A stretch of DNA of 10,050 nt. Source: Rhodospirillaceae bacterium. Lineage in GTDB: Bacteria; Pseudomonadota; Alphaproteobacteria; CADEGL01. A program made the position numbers and the translations under genes. Positions 1-6,027 of this stretch are shown one piece after another (positions within the stretch are counted from its first letter, which is position 1; the number at the start of each line of letters is the position of its first letter). Below the pieces are notes generated by a model. It was not told the origin of the DNA. It saw only the letters and a program-made list of their open reading frames with translations, and did not search any database. The DNA is taken from positions 1 through 10,050 of the forward strand of contig JABIRQ010000341.1 of NCBI GenBank assembly GCA_018699755.1, written 5' to 3'.

Positions 1-250
1 CAATTATAAATCCAAAAATAACAACTATATTATAACTGTTCTGATATTTTATTTGAATAATTTTGAAATTATCATCAGATTTCGTACATAAATCAATATA
101 TTCAATCCTTTTATTTCTAACATTATTAAATATTACCAAAACCTTAGTTGAGTTTCTTTTAATATAATATAAGAATAAGCATCCGATCAACTGAGTTAAT
201 AAACCAATAATAATTGTGGCTGTTACAAATTTAATATTTATTTCAGTCAT
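1..250 (-). CDS. AT-rich gene for an unidentified membrane-anchored protein (3' end beyond the window)
   Basis: Reading the minus strand from an ATG at 250, 83 codons stay open to the left edge, which is unlikely by chance in DNA this AT-rich. The protein starts MTEINIKFVTATIIIG. Residues about 8-29 form a hydrophobic stretch followed by a basic patch (YYIKRNSTK), so it looks like a single N-terminal membrane anchor. A soluble, Lys/Asn/Ile-rich region follows, and a second hydrophobic stretch seems to begin near residue 75. The start is supported by AAGGA seven bases upstream (258-262) and by a good sigma70-like promoter further up. Base and codon use (Ile as ATT/ATA, Lys as AAA) is wholly unlike every other gene here, which points to recent transfer or a contig junction. 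I do not recognise the family and the rest of the protein is not visible. Confidence 0.7.
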   Translation of the reverse strand, partial: MTEINIKFVTATIIIGLLTQLIGCLFLYYIKRNSTKVLVIFNNVRNKRIEYIDLCTKSDDNFKIIQIKYQNSYNIVVIFGFII

Positions 251-257
251 TATTACA

Positions 258-262
258 TCCTT
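258..262 (-). promoter_or_regulatory. Ribosome binding site of the AT-rich gene
   Basis: On the minus strand the sequence AAGGA lies seven bases before the ATG at 250. It fixes that ATG as the likely start and supports the reading of this AT-rich frame as a real gene. Confidence 0.6.
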
Positions 263-278
263 GTTGATAGTGCATGGA

Positions 279-308
279 ATTATGCTGCAATGAATTTTAA
301 TATATCAA
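279..308 (-). promoter_or_regulatory. Predicted sigma70-type promoter of the AT-rich gene
   Basis: On the minus strand TTGATA (303-308) and CATAAT (279-284) are separated by 18 bases. Each hexamer differs from the consensus at one position. The start of transcription would fall near 272, giving a leader of about 20 bases that contains the AAGGA site. AT-rich DNA produces such matches easily, so this is a prediction supported mainly by its position. Confidence 0.45.
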
Positions 309-314
309 AATCAT

Positions 315-1064
315 TCAATGTTCTTCCTTTTCCAATTCACCGTCCCGATACACCCGCGTCTCCGGCAGGCCGCCGGCGGGAGTGAAACTGCCCTTGCCGT
401 CCGGGCGGGCATGGCTGTGGGGGCCGGTGAAGAGATCGCCGTTGGCCCAGACGGTGGTGCCGTCGCCGCTCTGCTTGCCATTGGCGAAGCGTCCGGCGAA
501 GCGGGTGCCGTCAGCAAAGGCCAGGATGCCGGGGCCGTCCATCAGGTTGTTGCGGAAGCCGCCCTCGTAAAGCAGCCCCTCGGGCAGGATCAGCACGCCC
601 TGGCCCTCGCGCCGGCCGTCGCGAAATTCGCCCCGATACATGCCGTTGGGCGCGACCGAGACGCCGATGCCGTTGCGCCGGCCCTGCTGGAACTCGCCCT
701 CGTGGCTGCCGACCACGACCCCGTCGCGATACCAGCGGACCACGGCCAAGCCTTCGCGGTAGCCGCCCCGAAAACCGCCCTTGTAGCGCCCCAGGCGCTG
801 GCCGTCCTCGAACCATTCGAGCACGCCCTCGCCCTCGGCCCGGCCGTCCCGACAGGCGCCGGTCCAGCGCGCGGTCAGGCCCGCGGTCGCATCCGGGCTG
901 CGCAGCCGGCAGCCGGTCCGCGCATCGGCAAGCCAGCCGCCCGCCGCGGCCGGGTCGGCAACGCCGTCCCGCTCGGCGACAAGCGGGCGCTGGCCGGTCG
1001 ACGGACAGCCGGCGAGCATCAGGCCCGCGAGAAGCGGCAGGAGAAGGCGACAGCGCAGGGTCAT
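315..1064 (-). CDS. MORN-repeat lipoprotein
   Basis: The 249-residue protein starts with a lipoprotein signal: MTLRCR, a hydrophobic core, and the lipobox LAGC with Cys20 as the lipidation site. Pro at +2 would be compatible with the outer membrane. From about residue 75 onward it is a run of MORN-type repeats, each with a Y/F-x-G-x-F-x-x-G-x-x-x-G-x-G pattern, for example YRGEFRDGRREGQGV and FAGRFANGKQSGDG. MORN repeats form beta-hairpin arrays that bind lipid or protein partners; the role of this one is unknown. A GTG at 1100 in the same frame, preceded by AGGAA, would add twelve residues. I prefer 1064 because it gives a compact signal peptide, although it lacks a strong ribosome site. The gene lies 61 bases downstream of the cupin gene on the same strand, so the two may be co-transcribed. 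Its last seven codons (ELEKEEH) are noticeably AT-richer than the rest and adjoin the AT-rich left flank. Confidence 0.85.
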   Translation of the reverse strand: MTLRCRLLLPLLAGLMLAGCPSTGQRPLVAERDGVADPAAAGGWLADARTGCRLRSPDATAGLTARWTGACRDGRAEGEGVLEWFEDGQRLGRYKGGFRGGYREGLAVVRWYRDGVVVGSHEGEFQQGRRNGIGVSVAPNGMYRGEFRDGRREGQGVLILPEGLLYEGGFRNNLMDGPGILAFADGTRFAGRFANGKQSGDGTTVWANGDLFTGPHSHARPDGKGSFTPAGGLPETRVYRDGELEKEEH

Positions 1065-1125
1065 GGTGAAAAGTGTAGCCGTTCCGGCGGGGGTTTCCAC
1101 CGATTCCTGCGCGGCCCCCGCGGGC

Positions 1126-1521
1126 TCACGCTTCGGGCTTGCGGACCTGTTTGAGGGATTGCTCGAAGACCGCGCGCTCTTCCTCGTGCTTGGTGGTGTC
1201 GGCCAGGGCGAAGAAGGCGCGGGCCTTGCCGATCGCCTCGTAGCGGAAGGTCGTGCCTTCGGGGATGAAGATCAGGTCGCCGGGCTTGCCGACGGTCACA
1301 CCGTCCTCGGTGCGGAAACGCAACTCGCCTTCCAGGATGTAGAAGACCTCGTTGTAGTTCAGGGTCCAGGGGATCGAGATATCCTCGAACTCGACCACGC
1401 CCGCGCCCAGGTCGCTGGACAGCGGATCCTCGACGATGCGCGCGACGTTCAGCGCGCCGGTGGCGACCGGCACCTGCTTGAATTCCTGGTCCCCGGCCTT
1501 GAACAATTTAACCGTCCCCAT
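1126..1521 (-). CDS. EutQ-like single-domain cupin protein
   Basis: This 131-residue protein is a single cupin beta-barrel, covering about residues 35-110. The core IPWTLNYNEVFYILEGELRFR, then KPGDLIFIPEGTTFRYE, closely resembles the C-terminal cupin of the ethanolamine utilisation protein EutQ. As in EutQ, the usual first cupin motif with its paired metal-binding histidines is replaced (NYNE at 55-58), so metal-dependent chemistry of the classic kind is unlikely. EutQ is reported to act as an acetate kinase in ethanolamine catabolism, but whether a short stand-alone relative does so is unknown. The frame is open further upstream, to 1620, but the ATG at 1521 has AAAGGAG six bases before it and the upstream residues look non-coding. 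No other ethanolamine genes are present. It lies divergently from the exported-protein gene at 1712, with the MORN lipoprotein gene next downstream. Confidence 0.85.
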   Translation of the reverse strand: MGTVKLFKAGDQEFKQVPVATGALNVARIVEDPLSSDLGAGVVEFEDISIPWTLNYNEVFYILEGELRFRTEDGVTVGKPGDLIFIPEGTTFRYEAIGKARAFFALADTTKHEEERAVFEQSLKQVRKPEA

Positions 1522-1527
1522 CTCTCT

Positions 1528-1534
1528 CTCCTTT
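1528..1534 (-). promoter_or_regulatory. Ribosome binding site that sets the cupin start
   Basis: AAAGGAG on the minus strand lies six bases before the ATG at 1521. It is a near-ideal Shine-Dalgarno and is the reason for rejecting the longer open frame that begins at 1620. Confidence 0.7.
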
Positions 1535-1640
1535 GAGATCCTTGCTCGACGACGAAGGATATAGCGGACAGGTTGCCGGTAGGGAATGCGCCGGCTCCAA
1601 CAGGCGGCAGCGGACATCAATCAATGAATATCGGCGGGTA

Positions 1641-1670
1641 TTTACAATCCTAATTAGGCTGGCTCATAGT
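1641..1670 (+). promoter_or_regulatory. Possible promoter with embedded palindrome upstream of the exported-protein gene
   Basis: TTTACA (1641-1646) and CATAGT (1665-1670) are 18 bases apart, about 40 bases before the ATG at 1712. The spacer contains a perfect 10-bp palindrome, CCTAATTAGG, at 1649-1658, which could be an operator. The stretch is locally AT-rich within GC-rich surroundings. The -10 match is only four of six, so this is tentative. Confidence 0.3.
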
Positions 1671-1711
1671 ACTTAGCCGCTGATCGACCGCATGGTCCGA
1701 GGGGAGTTTTC

Positions 1712-2305
1712 ATGGCTTTCCGATACTTGCTGCCCAGGCTCGTTTGGCTCGCCGCGCTCACCCTCCCGGCCCTGGCAGCCGGCGGCGCCAAGGGCCAATC
1801 GGGAGACAGCTATGTCGAGATCCCGTATGAGCAGTCCTTCATCATCTTCGATTGGCCCGACGCGCGGACGGGGCGGACTACGGCGCTCCGGCGTGAGGCA
1901 ACCAACGCTTTGTTCGACGTGATCATGGGATCGGGCGACGGGTTCGAGTACTTCATTCTGCTGCTCCAGGCAGAGCCCGGCGTCACGGTCGAGAAGAAGG
2001 GCCTCTATGCGCCGGAAAGGATTCTAGAAATCTCCGGGATTTACGATCCGGACACCGTGCAATGGGGCGAGACCGAGGAAGTCGAGGCCAGTTTCGCCGA
2101 GCTTGCGACCGCGAGATTCAGGGCGCCGCTCAGCGACTGCGTGGCCTTCGGGTCGACCTTTGCACCGACCGCGCGCGTTCGTCGATCCAAGGAGATGCTC
2201 GGCATGTTCTGCAACACGGGCGAAGCGCCCCTCAACGACGACACCATTCGCGCCGTCGCGGCAGATCTCGGCGTGAGAGGCTACGCAGAGCCGGCCGGGA
2301 ACTGA
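1712..2305 (+). CDS. Predicted exported protein of unknown function
   Basis: The 197-residue product begins with a Sec-type signal peptide: MAFRYLLPR, a hydrophobic core, then PALAAGG, with likely cleavage after Ala22 or Ala23. The mature part is about 175 residues, acidic, with two cysteines (in SDCVAFG and MFCNTG) that could form one disulfide in the periplasm. I see no recognisable domain. The ATG at 1712 is preceded by GAGGGGAG at a usable distance. The gene stands alone on its strand: the cupin gene is divergent, and the next plus-strand gene begins 118 bases later behind its own promoter. An in-frame alternative start is not needed, since the signal peptide begins directly at this ATG. 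Lack of a recognisable family means that function cannot be inferred. Confidence 0.75.
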   Translation: MAFRYLLPRLVWLAALTLPALAAGGAKGQSGDSYVEIPYEQSFIIFDWPDARTGRTTALRREATNALFDVIMGSGDGFEYFILLLQAEPGVTVEKKGLYAPERILEISGIYDPDTVQWGETEEVEASFAELATARFRAPLSDCVAFGSTFAPTARVRRSKEMLGMFCNTGEAPLNDDTIRAVAADLGVRGYAEPAGN

Positions 2306-2344
2306 TCCTCCGGTGCGGCTCCGCCGGGCGGGCGCCGCGTGAGC

Positions 2345-2372
2345 TTGCATTTGTTCTTGCATGGCATATAAC
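2345..2372 (+). promoter_or_regulatory. Predicted promoter of the E1/Rieske gene cluster
   Basis: TTGCAT (2345-2350) and TATAAC (2367-2372) are spaced by 16 bases. The -10 matches the sigma70 consensus at five of six positions and the -35 at three of six. Transcription would begin near 2380, inside the inverted repeat at 2370-2389, leaving a leader of about 44 bases before the GTG at 2424. This is the only evident promoter upstream of the dehydrogenase genes. Confidence 0.5.
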
Positions 2373-2389
2373 TGAACGGGCGTTCAGTT
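2370..2389 (+). promoter_or_regulatory. Inverted-repeat operator, TetR-type, overlapping the -10 and start site
   Basis: AACTGAACGGGCGTTCAGTT is a perfect 9-bp inverted repeat with a two-base centre. It starts within the -10 hexamer and covers the expected transcription start, so a bound protein would block the promoter. Length, spacing and the GAACG/CGTTC half-sites are typical of TetR-family repressor operators, though other dimeric regulators cannot be excluded. No regulator gene lies in the window. The likely consequence is substrate-induced expression of the downstream cluster. Confidence 0.7.
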
Positions 2390-2410
2390 CGTCCCACCGC
2401 ATCGCACTTC

Positions 2411-2416
2411 GAGGAG
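2411..2416 (+). promoter_or_regulatory. Ribosome binding site supporting a GTG start for E1 alpha
   Basis: GAGGAG ends seven bases before GTG at 2424. There is no suitable ATG nearby, so this strong site decides the GTG as the start codon. Confidence 0.65.
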
Positions 2417-2423
2417 AACATCC

Positions 2424-3392
2424 GTGCAGTTGAGCCGTGACGACTTGCTCGACGCCTACCGCGTCATGAAGACCATGCGCGAGTTCGACGAGCGCTTGCA
2501 TGTCGAATTCGCGACCGGCGAAATCCCGGGTTTCGTCCATCTCTATTGCGGCGAGGAAGCGAGTGGCGCGGGCATCTGCGCCCATCTCGACGACCGCGAC
2601 CATATCGCCTCGAACCATCGCGGCCACGGCCATTGCATCGCCAAGGGCTGCGACGTGCCCGGCATGATGGCCGAGATCTATGGCAAGGAGACCGGGCTGT
2701 GCGGGGGCAAGGGCGGCTCCATGCATATCGCCGATCTGGAAAAGGGCATGATGGGGGCGAACGGCATCGTCGGCGCCGGCACGCCGCTGGTTTGCGGCGC
2801 GGCGCTGTCGGCCAAGACCCTCGGGACCGGCGGGGTCGCGGTGGCCTTTACCGGCGATGGCGGCTCGAACCAGGGCGCGGTCTACGAATCGATGAACCTG
2901 GCCGGGGTCTGGACCCTGCCGGCGATCTTCGTGTTCGAGAACAACGGCTATGGCGAGGCCTCGGCCTCGAGCTGGGCGACGGCGGGTGGCTCCATCGCCA
3001 AGCGGGCCGAGGGTTTCGGCATTCCCTTCGTCACCGTGGATGGGGCGGATTACTTCGCCGTGCGCGAAGCGGCGGGCGAAGCGGTGGCGCGCGCGCGGGC
3101 GGGCGAGGGGCCCAGCGTCATCGAATGCGAGATGCGGCGTTTCTACGGCCATTTCGAGGGCGACCCCCAAACCTACCGCACGGAGGACGAACTGGCCGAA
3201 GTGCGCGAGCGGCGCGACCCGATCCCGCGCTTCACCGCCCGGGTGCGTGAGGCCGGCCTGTTGGAGGAGGACGATTTCGCGGCCGTGGACGCGGAGGTCG
3301 CCGAATTGATCGAGCGCGCCGTGGCGGAAGCGAAGGCGGCAAAAGTGCCGGCCGTCGAAACTCTCGCCGATCATGTCTACACCAGCTATTAG
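2424..3392 (+). CDS. TPP-dependent dehydrogenase E1 component, alpha subunit (pyruvate/acetoin dehydrogenase family)
   Basis: The 322-residue protein is the alpha subunit of a heterotetrameric 2-oxo acid or acetoin dehydrogenase E1. Alpha and beta together bind thiamine diphosphate, cleave the substrate and reductively acylate a lipoyl carrier. The diphosphate/Mg motif is complete: GDG at residues 144-146, then Asn173-Asn174 after 26 residues. The conserved histidine-rich active-site loop NHRGHGH is at 64-70, and the GGKGGSMH segment is also typical. Its length, and the lack of an extra N-terminal mitochondrial-like region, fit the AcoA/PdhA class. Sequence alone does not separate pyruvate, branched-chain or acetoin specificity; the neighbouring AcoC-like lipoyl domain leans towards an acetoin-dehydrogenase-type system. 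Translation starts at GTG behind GAGGAG. It is the first gene after the operator-controlled promoter, and the E1 beta gene follows at once. Confidence 0.93.
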   Translation: MQLSRDDLLDAYRVMKTMREFDERLHVEFATGEIPGFVHLYCGEEASGAGICAHLDDRDHIASNHRGHGHCIAKGCDVPGMMAEIYGKETGLCGGKGGSMHIADLEKGMMGANGIVGAGTPLVCGAALSAKTLGTGGVAVAFTGDGGSNQGAVYESMNLAGVWTLPAIFVFENNGYGEASASSWATAGGSIAKRAEGFGIPFVTVDGADYFAVREAAGEAVARARAGEGPSVIECEMRRFYGHFEGDPQTYRTEDELAEVRERRDPIPRFTARVREAGLLEEDDFAAVDAEVAELIERAVAEAKAAKVPAVETLADHVYTSY

Positions 3393-3399
3393 GCGCGCC

Positions 3400-4437
3400 A
3401 TGACCACATCTGCGACCACATCGACCAAACCCAAGACCTTCCGCGCCGCGGTGAACGCCGCGCTCAAGCAGGAGATGCGGCGCGACGAGCGCGTGATCGT
3501 GATGGGCGAGGACGTGGCGGGCGGCCAGGGCGGGTCGGCCGAGACGGAGGAGGCCTGGGGCGGCCCCTTCGGCATGACCAAGGGATTGATCGGTGAATTC
3601 GGGCCCGGCCGCGTGCTCGACACCCCGATCACCGAGGCCGCTTTTGTCGGCGCGGCCACGGGCGCGGCGATGACCGGGTTGCGGCCGGTGGTCGAGATCA
3701 TGTTCGTCGATTTCATGGCCGTGGCCTTCGACCAGATCCTGAACCAGATGGCCAAGATCAAGTACATGTTCGGCGGCAAGGCGACCCTGCCGATTACCGT
3801 GCGCTGCCTCTACGGCGCGGGCTTCCGCGCCGGCGCCCAACATTCCCAGTGCCTCTATCCCATGCTGACCCACGTCCCGGGCCTGAAGGTGGCGATTCCC
3901 GCCTCGCCCTACGAGGCCAAGGGCATGCTTGCCGCCGCGATCCGCGACGACGACCCGGTCTTCTTCTTCGAGCACAAGGCGACCCTGGGAATGCGCGAGC
4001 CGGTGCCCGAGGAGGAGTACGTCATTCCCCTGGGCCAGGCGCGGGTGATGCGCGAGGGCAAGGACATCACCATCGTCGCCATCGGGCGGATGGCCCTGTT
4101 CGCCGCCAAGGCGGCGGAGGCGCTGGCGGAGGAGGGCATCGACTGCGAGGTGGTCGACCCGCGCACGACATCTCCCCTCGACAGCGAAGCGATCCTGGCC
4201 AGCGTGCGCAAGACCGGCCGGCTGATTGTGGTCGATGAAGCCTATCCCCGCTGCAACATGGCGACCGACATCGCGGCCCTGGCCGCGCAGGAGGCGTTTC
4301 GCGACCTACGCGCGGCGCCGCGCATGGTCAGCCCGCCCCACACGTCGGTGCCCTTCGGCGGTCCGCTCGAGGATGCCTACGTGCCGGGCCCGGACCGTAT
4401 CGCGGACGCCGTACGCGCCGCGATGACCGACAAATGA
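3400..4437 (+). CDS. TPP-dependent dehydrogenase E1 component, beta subunit
   Basis: This 345-residue protein is the partner of the preceding alpha subunit. It has the beta-subunit transketolase-like pyrimidine-binding half (VIVMGEDVAGGQGG, then the segment around TEAAFVGAATGAAMTGLRPV, with the conserved Glu). The C-terminal half of the family follows, with VDPRTTSPLD and the VVDEAYPRCNMATDIAA region. In the complex it contributes to the active site and the docking surface for the lipoyl carrier or E2. I chose the ATG at 3400, with AGG six bases upstream. An in-frame ATG at 3373 would add nine residues and overlap the alpha gene by 20 bases, and cannot be excluded. The family homology begins at KTFRAAVNAALKQEM, so neither choice affects the domain. 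The gene ends 23 bases before the lipoyl-protein gene, consistent with one transcript. Confidence 0.93.
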   Translation: MTTSATTSTKPKTFRAAVNAALKQEMRRDERVIVMGEDVAGGQGGSAETEEAWGGPFGMTKGLIGEFGPGRVLDTPITEAAFVGAATGAAMTGLRPVVEIMFVDFMAVAFDQILNQMAKIKYMFGGKATLPITVRCLYGAGFRAGAQHSQCLYPMLTHVPGLKVAIPASPYEAKGMLAAAIRDDDPVFFFEHKATLGMREPVPEEEYVIPLGQARVMREGKDITIVAIGRMALFAAKAAEALAEEGIDCEVVDPRTTSPLDSEAILASVRKTGRLIVVDEAYPRCNMATDIAALAAQEAFRDLRAAPRMVSPPHTSVPFGGPLEDAYVPGPDRIADAVRAAMTDK

Positions 4438-4460
4438 TTCGATGAACAGGGACTAACCGA

Positions 4461-4766
4461 ATGAGCGACATCAAAGCCGTCACCATGCCCAAGATCGGCC
4501 TGACCATGGAGGAGGGGACCATCGCCGCATGGCAGGTCGCCGAGGGCGATACGGTCGCACCGGGCCAGCACATCGTCGATGTCGAGATCGAGAAGAGCAC
4601 GAACGAGGTCGAGGCCCGCGCCGCCGGTGTCCTGCGCCGCCAGGTGGCGGAGGAGGGCGAAGTCCTGCCGGTCGGCGGCCTGATGGCCGTGATCGCGCCG
4701 GCCGATGCGGGGGACGTCGAGATCGACGCCTTCATCCGCAATTTCAAACCGGTCGAAACCGCGTAG
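4461..4766 (+). CDS. Free-standing lipoyl-domain carrier protein (AcoC-like N-terminal domain without a catalytic core)
   Basis: The 101-residue protein is a biotinyl/lipoyl domain and little else. It opens with VTMPKIGLTMEEGTI, the usual first strands. The attachment loop DVEIEKSTNEVEA places Lys45 as the lipoylated residue, and GVLRRQVAEEGEVLPVGGLM completes the hammerhead fold. The tail EIDAFIRNF resembles, from memory, the linker after the lipoyl domain of acetoin dehydrogenase E2 (AcoC), where an alpha/beta-hydrolase-type domain would normally follow; here the gene simply stops. It therefore would accept the acyl or aldehyde unit from the adjacent E1 but cannot itself transfer it to CoA. 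An E2 core and dihydrolipoyl dehydrogenase must come from elsewhere, or the unit goes to another acceptor. AGGGA lies eight bases before the ATG. Next gene downstream is the Rieske oxygenase, 61 bases away. Confidence 0.9.
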   Translation: MSDIKAVTMPKIGLTMEEGTIAAWQVAEGDTVAPGQHIVDVEIEKSTNEVEARAAGVLRRQVAEEGEVLPVGGLMAVIAPADAGDVEIDAFIRNFKPVETA

Positions 4767-4804
4767 TATTCCGAGCCTGGACAGGGTTTCGCGATTTGGT
4801 CGCG
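4754..4804 (+). other. Inverted repeats around the lipoyl gene stop codon (possible RNA hairpins)
   Basis: CGAAACC (4754-4760) is complementary to GGTTTCG (4785-4791), enclosing the TAG stop in a 24-base loop. A second, partly overlapping hairpin is CGCGA (4790-4794), TTTGG, TCGCG (4800-4804). CCGGT (4749-4753) can also pair with ACCGG (4806-4810) outside them. The structure ends just before the GGGAGGG ribosome site of the Rieske gene. There is no T-run, so it is not a classical intrinsic terminator. It could affect mRNA stability or coupling between the genes. Confidence 0.35.
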
Positions 4805-4827
4805 GACCGGCAAGGGAGGGATGACCG

Positions 4828-6027
4828 ATGCCTGACGGTATACGCGACGTGGCCGGGCTGTTCGATGCCGCCGTCTACACCGCTTCGCGGCGACCCGTTG
4901 GGGACCCGGGCGCGACGGGCCTGCCGCCCCATTGCTACACCTCCGAGGATTGGTACCGGGCCGAGGTCGAGCGCATCTTCATGCGTTCTTGGATCTTCCT
5001 GGGCCGGGTCCAGCGGGTGCCGGAGGCGGGCGACTATCTGGCCCTCGACTATGCCGGGGTGCCGCTGTTGATCCTGCGCGGCCGCGACGGGGTCTTGCGC
5101 GCCTTCGCCAATTCCTGCCGCCATCGCGGCGCCAAGCTCCTGGAGGGCGAGGGCAATTGCCGAGGCATCGCCTGCCCCTATCACGGCTGGGCCTATGGCC
5201 TCGACGGCTCTCTGCGCGGCGCGCCGGGGATGGAGCGGTCGGCCGGCTTCGACAAGGCCGAACACGGGCTGAAGCCCGTGCGGCTGGAGACCTGGGGCGG
5301 CTTCATGTTCGTCTGCATGGATCCGGAGGCGTCCGACCTCGCGACTTGGCTCGGCGATCTGTCGGAGCGGCTGGGTCCCTACGATTTCGAGGATATGGTG
5401 CCGACCTACCGGGTCGAATACGACCTGGCCTGCAACTGGAAAATCATGGTCGAGAACTTCCTCGAATATTACCACACGCCCTATGTCCACCGGGCCAGCA
5501 TCTATTCCAAGCCGGTCGCATTCCTGGGCCAGGACGACGGCCAGATGGCCGATCTTTCGCCCGAGCCGGGACCGGGCGAGCGGGTCTGCTTTTTCATGCC
5601 GCACGAAGGCACCCGCGCCCTGATGGACGGGGATGCCGGCTTCGACCCCATGCCCCGACTCGCGGGCCATCGCCATGAGGCCGGGACCTATTCCGGCTGT
5701 ATCCTGCCGGCGGCGATGTTCAGCTGCCACCAGGACTGCATGTGGTTCCTCGAGATCTACCCCGAGGGCCCGGCCCGGACCAAGGTCGTGCAGGTCGGCT
5801 GCTTTCCCAAGGCGGCGACCGAACGGCCCGATTTCGACGAGGTCGCGGCGCACTACTACAAGCGCTGGGGTCTGGTGATGGGCGAGGACCTGGCGATGAT
5901 CGAAAGCGTCCAGCGCGGCCTCGAAGGCCCCTTCGCCGAGGCGGGACCCGTCCACCATGTCGAGGACAAGATCCACGCCATCCGGCGCTGGTGGCTCGAC
6001 CGTATGCTGGACGGCCCGGTCGGTTGA
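4828..6027 (+). CDS. Rieske-type mononuclear iron oxygenase, alpha subunit (CntA/GbcA-like group)
   Basis: The 399-residue protein is the oxygenase component of a two-component Rieske system. The [2Fe-2S] motif is Cys97-x-His99 and Cys116-x2-His119 (CRHRG, CPYHGW). The catalytic iron ligands are His216 and His221 in ENFLEYYHTPYVH, with Asp354 in GEDLAMIESVQRGL as the likely third ligand. The bridging residue three before the first histidine is Glu213 instead of the Asp typical of aromatic dioxygenases. A Glu here is known for carnitine monooxygenase CntA, and the motif context resembles the choline, glycine betaine and carnitine monooxygenases, so an N-methylated or quaternary amine substrate is plausible but unproven. 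There is no adjacent reductase gene, and no small beta subunit is expected for this group. The ATG at 4828 follows GGGAGGG by seven bases; an ATG at 4821 is in another frame and stops at once. The stop codon overlaps the next start. Confidence 0.9.
   Translation: MPDGIRDVAGLFDAAVYTASRRPVGDPGATGLPPHCYTSEDWYRAEVERIFMRSWIFLGRVQRVPEAGDYLALDYAGVPLLILRGRDGVLRAFANSCRHRGAKLLEGEGNCRGIACPYHGWAYGLDGSLRGAPGMERSAGFDKAEHGLKPVRLETWGGFMFVCMDPEASDLATWLGDLSERLGPYDFEDMVPTYRVEYDLACNWKIMVENFLEYYHTPYVHRASIYSKPVAFLGQDDGQMADLSPEPGPGERVCFFMPHEGTRALMDGDAGFDPMPRLAGHRHEAGTYSGCILPAAMFSCHQDCMWFLEIYPEGPARTKVVQVGCFPKAATERPDFDEVAAHYYKRWGLVMGEDLAMIESVQRGLEGPFAEAGPVHHVEDKIHAIRRWWLDRMLDGPVG

Noticed and set aside
295..314. Possible bidirectional terminator between the AT-rich gene and the MORN gene (ATTTT and AAAAT separated by a short loop)
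   Set aside because: The stem is only five A/T pairs with no GC, so it would not form a stable terminator.
318..1154. Plus-strand frame over the MORN and cupin genes
   Set aside because: Its translation is Ala/Gly/Val-rich shadow sequence, while the minus strand gives a lipobox and regular MORN repeats.
2232..3779. Long open frame on the minus strand opposite the E1 genes
   Set aside because: It is antisense to two clearly identified dehydrogenase subunits, and its translation has no recognisable domain. Long antisense frames are common opposite GC-rich codons.
4744..5976. 410-codon minus-strand frame opposite the Rieske gene
   Set aside because: It mirrors the oxygenase gene almost exactly, is low-complexity in composition and lacks a ribosome site. 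The plus-strand protein has all its catalytic motifs.
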